Source: Phycisphaerae bacterium
GTDB lineage: Bacteria; Planctomycetota; Phycisphaerae; SM23-33
DNA: 9,739 nt
NCBI GenBank assembly: GCA_030754715.1
Contig: JASLZV010000041.1
Span: 1 to 9,739 of the forward strand
Direction of reading: 5' to 3'
Shown here: piece after piece, positions 6,636 through 9,739 of the stretch
Position numbering within the stretch: the stretch's first letter is position 1
Layout: each line of letters opens with the position of its first letter
Program-made: the position numbers and the translations under genes
The notes under the pieces: model-generated
Database searches by the model: none
The model's input: the letters and a program-made list of their open reading frames with translations, nothing else
What the model was told of the DNA's origin: nothing

Positions 6636-7736
6636 TCAGTTAGTTTCAGTGACTGCCGCGGCTACCATGTCGCCGACCTGGGTGGTGGAATAGCCCATTC
6701 GGCCGGCCGACTGGCTTTTCATCTTCGGCGTGACGGCCCTGACGGCCGACTCCACGCGGTCGCCGGCGTCGATGAGTTTTACGTCGCGAGTGTTGTTGCC
6801 GGTTTCGCGCAGAAGCATCGCCAGTGCGCTGATGGCTGCAATGGGGTTGATAACGTTCTTGCCGGTGTACTTCGGAGCCGACCCGCCGATGGGCTCGAAC
6901 ATGCTGACGCCTTGTGGGTTGATGTTTCCCCCGGCGGCTACCCCCATACCGCCCTGGATCATCGCGCCAAGGTCGGTGATGATGTCCCCGAACATGTTGC
7001 ACACGACGATGGTGTCGTAGTACTCGGGATTTTTGACGAACCACATGCAGCAGGCGTCGACGTGGTTGTAGTCTTTCTTGATGTCGCCGTACTCCCGCCC
7101 GATTTCCATGAACGTCCGGTACCACAGGTCGTGGGCGTAGGTCAGGACGTTGGTTTTGCCGACGAGCGTGCAGAGCTTCTTGTCGTCGCGGCGGCGACAC
7201 AGTTCGAACGCGTAGCGGATGGCCCGTTCCACGCCCATGCGCGTGTTGCACATGATCTGGGTAGCCACCTCCTGCGGCGTGCCCTTGTACTGAAAGCCGC
7301 CCATCCCGCCGTAGAGGCCCTCGGTGTTTTCGCGGACCACCACGAAATCGATGTCCTGTGGACCCTTGCCGGCCAGCGGGGTGGCTACCCCGGGGTACAG
7401 CGTTACCGGGCGGAGGTTGACGTACTGGTCCAGCGCGAAGCGCAGGTGGAGGAGCAGACCCTTCTCCAGGATGCCCGGTGCGATGTCGGGATGCCCGACG
7501 GCCCCGAGATAGATCGCGTCATATTCTCGCAGTTTGTCGATTTCCTCATCGGAGACGACCGGGATCGACGCCTCGTTGGGGTCGCCACCGGCGGCCAGAT
7601 AGCGGTCGCCACTGACGTCGAACTGACTGGTCTCATAGTCAACGCCGACCTTCTGCGAAACTGCCTTGAGGACCTTGAGTCCCTCGGCTACCACTTCCGG
7701 ACCGGTCCCGTCGCCGCCAATCACCGCGATCCTCAT
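6636..7736 (-). CDS. leuB: Isopropylmalate/isocitrate dehydrogenase family protein, probable 3-isopropylmalate dehydrogenase
   Basis: A 366-residue member of the beta-decarboxylating dehydrogenase family; the probable reaction is NAD-dependent oxidation of 3-isopropylmalate in leucine synthesis. ATG 7736 is chosen because it opens the strand [14 protein letters not shown] and has AGGA (complement of 7744-7747) 7 bases upstream. The longer frame to 7943 has no homology-like N-terminus. Substrate and metal residues are in place: R99, R109, R135 in [12 protein letters not shown] (133-144), Y142, K194 in GKTNVL, D227, and D251/D255 in NMFGDIITD. The usual (F)EPxHGSAP motif reads [12 protein letters not shown], with Gly284 where His is normal. 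ENTEG is a variant shared with isocitrate, tartrate and homoisocitrate relatives, so the substrate is not settled. No leuA, leuC or leuD is adjacent, so context does not confirm the leucine role. Confidence 0.8.
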   Translation of the reverse strand: MRIAVIGGDGTGPEVVAEGLKVLKAVSQKVGVDYETSQFDVSGDRYLAAGGDPNEASIPVVSDEEIDKLREYDAIYLGAVGHPDIAPGILEKGLLLHLRFALDQYVNLRPVTLYPGVATPLAGKGPQDIDFVVVRENTEGLYGGMGGFQYKGTPQEVATQIMCNTRMGVERAIRYAFELCRRRDDKKLCTLVGKTNVLTYAHDLWYRTFMEIGREYGDIKKDYNHVDACCMWFVKNPEYYDTIVVCNMFGDIITDLGAMIQGGMGVAAGGNINPQGVSMFEPIGGSAPKYTGKNVINPIAAISALAMLLRETGNNTRDVKLIDAGDRVESAVRAVTPKMKSQSAGRMGYSTTQVGDMVAAAVTETN

Positions 7737-7809
7737 CGTTGGTTCCTTTCGGTGTATCCGCTTGCCGGCCGCCAGGGGCGCGGACAGGCATAGTAGCGTA
7801 CCACCGCTG

Positions 7810-7831
7810 GTTTGGCCGGACAAGGCCAAAC
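7810..7831. repeat. Inverted repeat in the divergent control region
   Basis: GTTTGGCC (7810-7817), a 6-base centre GGACAA, and GGCCAAAC (7824-7831): perfect 8-bp arms. It lies 74 bp upstream of the leuB-like start and 14 bp before the -35 of the opposite promoter. It has no T tract on either side, so it is more likely an operator or leader hairpin than a terminator. On the minus strand it overlaps a poor -35-like TTGTCC that precedes TACGCT at 17 bp. Confidence 0.45.
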
Positions 7832-7845
7832 GCGCCGCGGGGAGT

Positions 7846-7874
7846 TTGACAGCCGCCTCCCAAGCGAATAAAAT
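7846..7874 (+). promoter_or_regulatory. Near-consensus sigma-70 promoter for the zinc-ribbon membrane protein gene
   Basis: TTGACA (7846-7851, perfect -35), a 17-bp spacer, and TAAAAT (7869-7874, 5 of 6 to the -10). This is the best promoter match in the window. Transcription would start near 7881, giving a leader of about 60 bases before ATG 7942. Confidence 0.7.
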
Positions 7875-7941
7875 ACGGATAGGCGGCGGTTTGGCTGCTG
7901 CCGGGAGCCCCCGTTGGGCGACGTTTTGAGGAGAGGCGATC

Positions 7942-8466
7942 ATGGCGGATTACAAGTTTGGCGGCGAAAACAGGTTCGGCAACTTGTTTGGCTCCGACAG
8001 CAAGGCCGTTGCCATCATCGTGGTGGTGGTTCTGGTAGCCCTGGTTGTGGGCTTCGCGGGCTACGCGGTCTACAAAAAATTGACCACTCCAAAGGCTTCC
8101 GCCACAACAGTTGCCGGCGGTGTTCGGTTCCGTTGCATGGCATGCGAGAAGGAATTCGGCGTCCCGGTTAAGGAGATACTGAAACTTTCCCGCAGTAATC
8201 ACGGTAGACTAGTCCTCGACTGCCGGCTATGCGAGGCCAAGGGCGCAGCCGTCAGGATGAGGCGATGCCCTAGTCCCAAATGCAAGAAGTACTTTGTCTT
8301 GCAGACCGCCCAGGCGGTGTACGACGCGAAGAATGCCAGTGCTGAGCCCGACATTAAAGGCATACGGGAGATATGCACACACTGCAAGATCGACATCTTT
8401 GACTTTCTTGAGAAGCGCATGGGGCGAGGCATAGAGAGAGGCGAGGGCGGTCGGCCCTTGCAGTAG
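7942..8466 (+). CDS. Single-span membrane protein with a cysteine-rich zinc-ribbon-like domain
   Basis: A 174-residue protein of unknown function. ATG 7942 has AGGAG (7929-7933) 8 bases upstream. A short polar N-terminus (1-20) is followed by one transmembrane helix (about 22-43, AVAIIVVVVLVALVVGF) and then Lys-containing YKKL. By the positive-inside rule the C-terminal domain may face the cytoplasm. That domain has eight cysteines in four pairs: C65/C68 (CMAC), C94/C97 (CRLC), C109/C114 (CPSPKC) and C145/C148 (CTHC). This is enough to bind two zinc ions in rubredoxin-like knuckles. The C-terminus is charged and Gly-rich. It has its own strong promoter and is divergent from the leuB-like gene. 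The downstream kinase begins 88 bp later on the same strand. Similar small zinc-ribbon membrane proteins are, to my recollection, frequent in planctomycetes, with no known role. Confidence 0.82.
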   Translation: MADYKFGGENRFGNLFGSDSKAVAIIVVVVLVALVVGFAGYAVYKKLTTPKASATTVAGGVRFRCMACEKEFGVPVKEILKLSRSNHGRLVLDCRLCEAKGAAVRMRRCPSPKCKKYFVLQTAQAVYDAKNASAEPDIKGIREICTHCKIDIFDFLEKRMGRGIERGEGGRPLQ

Positions 8467-8554
8467 GTACCAGGTTCATTGGCGGTCGGAGACCTCCGGG
8501 CGTTGGCAGGAGGTTCGCGGGCTTTGCCCTGGACAGTCACCTGAGAAATGAGCG

Positions 8555-9739
8555 ATGGGCAGGGAGCACCAATTCCTTGCGATGGACCTGGGGGCCGAAA
8601 GCGGCCGCGGCGAGGTGGTGACGCTGCGGGACGGAAAGGTTACGCTGGAGGAGGCCCACCGCTTTGCCAACCGCCCGGTGCGGCTGGGAGGGACGCTGTA
8701 TTGGGATTTTCCGTATCTCTTTGCCGAGGTCTGCGAGGCGATGAGGGCCTGCGCCGGCCGAGGCGTTGTGCTGACGAGCGTCGGCGTGGATACGTGGGGG
8801 GTGGACTTCGGCCTGCTGGCCGGCGACGGGGTCCTGCTGGGCAATCCCGTTCACTATCGCGACGGGCGCACCGATGGCATCCACAAATACTCCGATCCGA
8901 TCATGACGCGCCGGGAAATCTACGCGGCCACCGGCTATGAACCGTGGCAGATCAGTTCGCTGTTCCAGTTGCTCTCGATGCAGCGCGACGGGTCGGACCT
9001 GCTGAAGGCCGCCGACACGTTTCTCAACATGCCCGACCTGTTCAATTACTTCCTGGCCGGCGAGCAGGCCAGCGAACTTTCAATCGCAAACACGTCAAAC
9101 CTGCTGGGTGTCGATTGCCAATGGAGCGCCGGCATCATTGAGCGATTCGGCCTGCCGAAGGTTTTCGGCAACCTGGTTGCCCCGGCGACGGTGCTGGGAC
9201 CGCTTGCCGGTGCGGTGGCCGATGCAACCGGCCTGGACGACGTGCCGGTGGTGGCGGTCTGTGGCCACGATACCTCATCCGCCGTGGCGGCCGTCCCGGG
9301 GGAGGGCGACAACTGGGCGTTCCTATCGTGCGGTACCTGGAGCATCCTGGGATCTCTGGTCGATCGGCCTGTCGCCACGCCGCGTGCGATGGAACTGGGC
9401 TTTACCAACGAATACACGATCGGCGGGTGGTACTTGGCGAGGAACATTCTGGGGCTTTGGCTCGTGCAGGAACTGCGACGCAAGTGGAACTCGTCCGGCG
9501 ATCCGTGGGACTACGATCGGCTGACGGCGGCGGCGGGGCAGGCCGACCCGCGGCGATGGTCGGGGCTGATTGACGCGGCGGACGATTCGCTGCTGGCCCC
9601 GGCGGACATGGAAGAGGCGCTGGGTGCGCTGCTGCGGCGAAGCGGGCAAGGGCCCCCGCCCGGTCGGGGGTATCTGGTGCGATGCGTCCTGGAGTCGCTG
9701 GCCTTGGAGACCCGCCGCCGGCTGGCCTCGATGAGCGAA
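8555..9739 (+). CDS. rhaB: Rhamnulokinase-type FGGY carbohydrate kinase (3' truncated)
   Basis: The first 395 residues of a sugar kinase; the frame is open at the right edge and roughly 90 residues should be missing compared with E. coli RhaB (489). The FGGY family phosphorylates sugars in the cytoplasm. The closest pattern is L-rhamnulose kinase, which yields L-rhamnulose 1-phosphate. Visible blocks are the N-terminal phosphate loop MDLGAESGRG (10-19), HRFANRPVRLGGTLYWD (35-51), VGVDTWGVDFG (76-86), NPVHYRDGRTDG (97-108), FLNMPDLFNYFLAGE (156-170), the GHDTSSAVAAVP block with probable catalytic base D239, and SCGTWSILG (258-266). ATG 8555 is the first in-frame start after an in-frame TGA at 8549. 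Its Shine-Dalgarno is weak (GAGAAATGAG upstream). Fuculokinase or another FGGY kinase is possible, since no rhamnose isomerase or aldolase gene is in view. Confidence 0.85.
   Translation, partial: MGREHQFLAMDLGAESGRGEVVTLRDGKVTLEEAHRFANRPVRLGGTLYWDFPYLFAEVCEAMRACAGRGVVLTSVGVDTWGVDFGLLAGDGVLLGNPVHYRDGRTDGIHKYSDPIMTRREIYAATGYEPWQISSLFQLLSMQRDGSDLLKAADTFLNMPDLFNYFLAGEQASELSIANTSNLLGVDCQWSAGIIERFGLPKVFGNLVAPATVLGPLAGAVADATGLDDVPVVAVCGHDTSSAVAAVPGEGDNWAFLSCGTWSILGSLVDRPVATPRAMELGFTNEYTIGGWYLARNILGLWLVQELRRKWNSSGDPWDYDRLTAAAGQADPRRWSGLIDAADDSLLAPADMEEALGALLRRSGQGPPPGRGYLVRCVLESLALETRRRLASMSE

Noticed and set aside
6912..7793. 293-codon open frame on the + strand
   Set aside because: Antisense to the leuB-like gene, which carries all catalytic residues; the shadow protein is Val/Asp/His-rich without recognisable domains.
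8492..8514. ACCTCC/GGAGGT inverted repeat between the zinc-ribbon gene and the kinase gene
   Set aside because: Only 6-bp arms around an 11-base loop with no T tract; within chance expectation for GC-rich DNA.

Overview
The window is GC-rich Gram-negative chromosomal DNA with densely packed genes. It carries lipoprotein export (LolC/E and LolD type), lipid A synthesis (LpxI), a lipobox lipoprotein, queuosine synthesis (QueA), a UroD-superfamily protein, an isopropylmalate/isocitrate-type dehydrogenase, and a rhamnulokinase-type sugar kinase cut off by the right edge. This combination, together with a small zinc-ribbon membrane protein, best fits Planctomycetota (possibly a Phycisphaerae-like lineage). 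The placement is inferred from gene types and protein style; no rRNA or other marker is present.

Layout. Bases 1-2166, + strand: the end of a lolC/E-type permease overlaps lolD by 8 bp. After a 71-bp gap with a possible internal promoter comes lpxI. These three form a cell-envelope group: lipid A synthesis plus extraction of lipoproteins from the inner membrane. Bases 2167-2759 hold the least conventional part of the window. A 63-codon minus-strand gene has a near-perfect extended Shine-Dalgarno sequence. Upstream of it on the same strand is a long imperfect hairpin whose 3' arm overlaps an intrinsic terminator, an arrangement like an attenuator or riboswitch platform. An AT-rich patch with a perfect DnaA box then precedes queA. 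Bases 2760-5022, + strand: queA and, 43 bp downstream, a UroD/MtaA-like gene whose usual zinc ligands are partly replaced. Bases 5061-7736, minus strand: a lipoprotein with two SIS-like (sugar isomerase) halves, and upstream of it a LeuB/Icd-family dehydrogenase. Bases 7737-7941 form a divergent control region with a near-consensus sigma-70 promoter and an 8-bp-arm inverted repeat. Bases 7942-9739, + strand: a single-span membrane protein with four cysteine pairs, then the kinase.

The genes form no single pathway. The left block is envelope biogenesis and the remainder is mixed housekeeping and sugar metabolism. No tRNA, rRNA, CRISPR array, insertion sequence or phage gene was seen. The strongest candidate for something undescribed is the minus-strand structured leader at 2498-2600 and the small gene it precedes.
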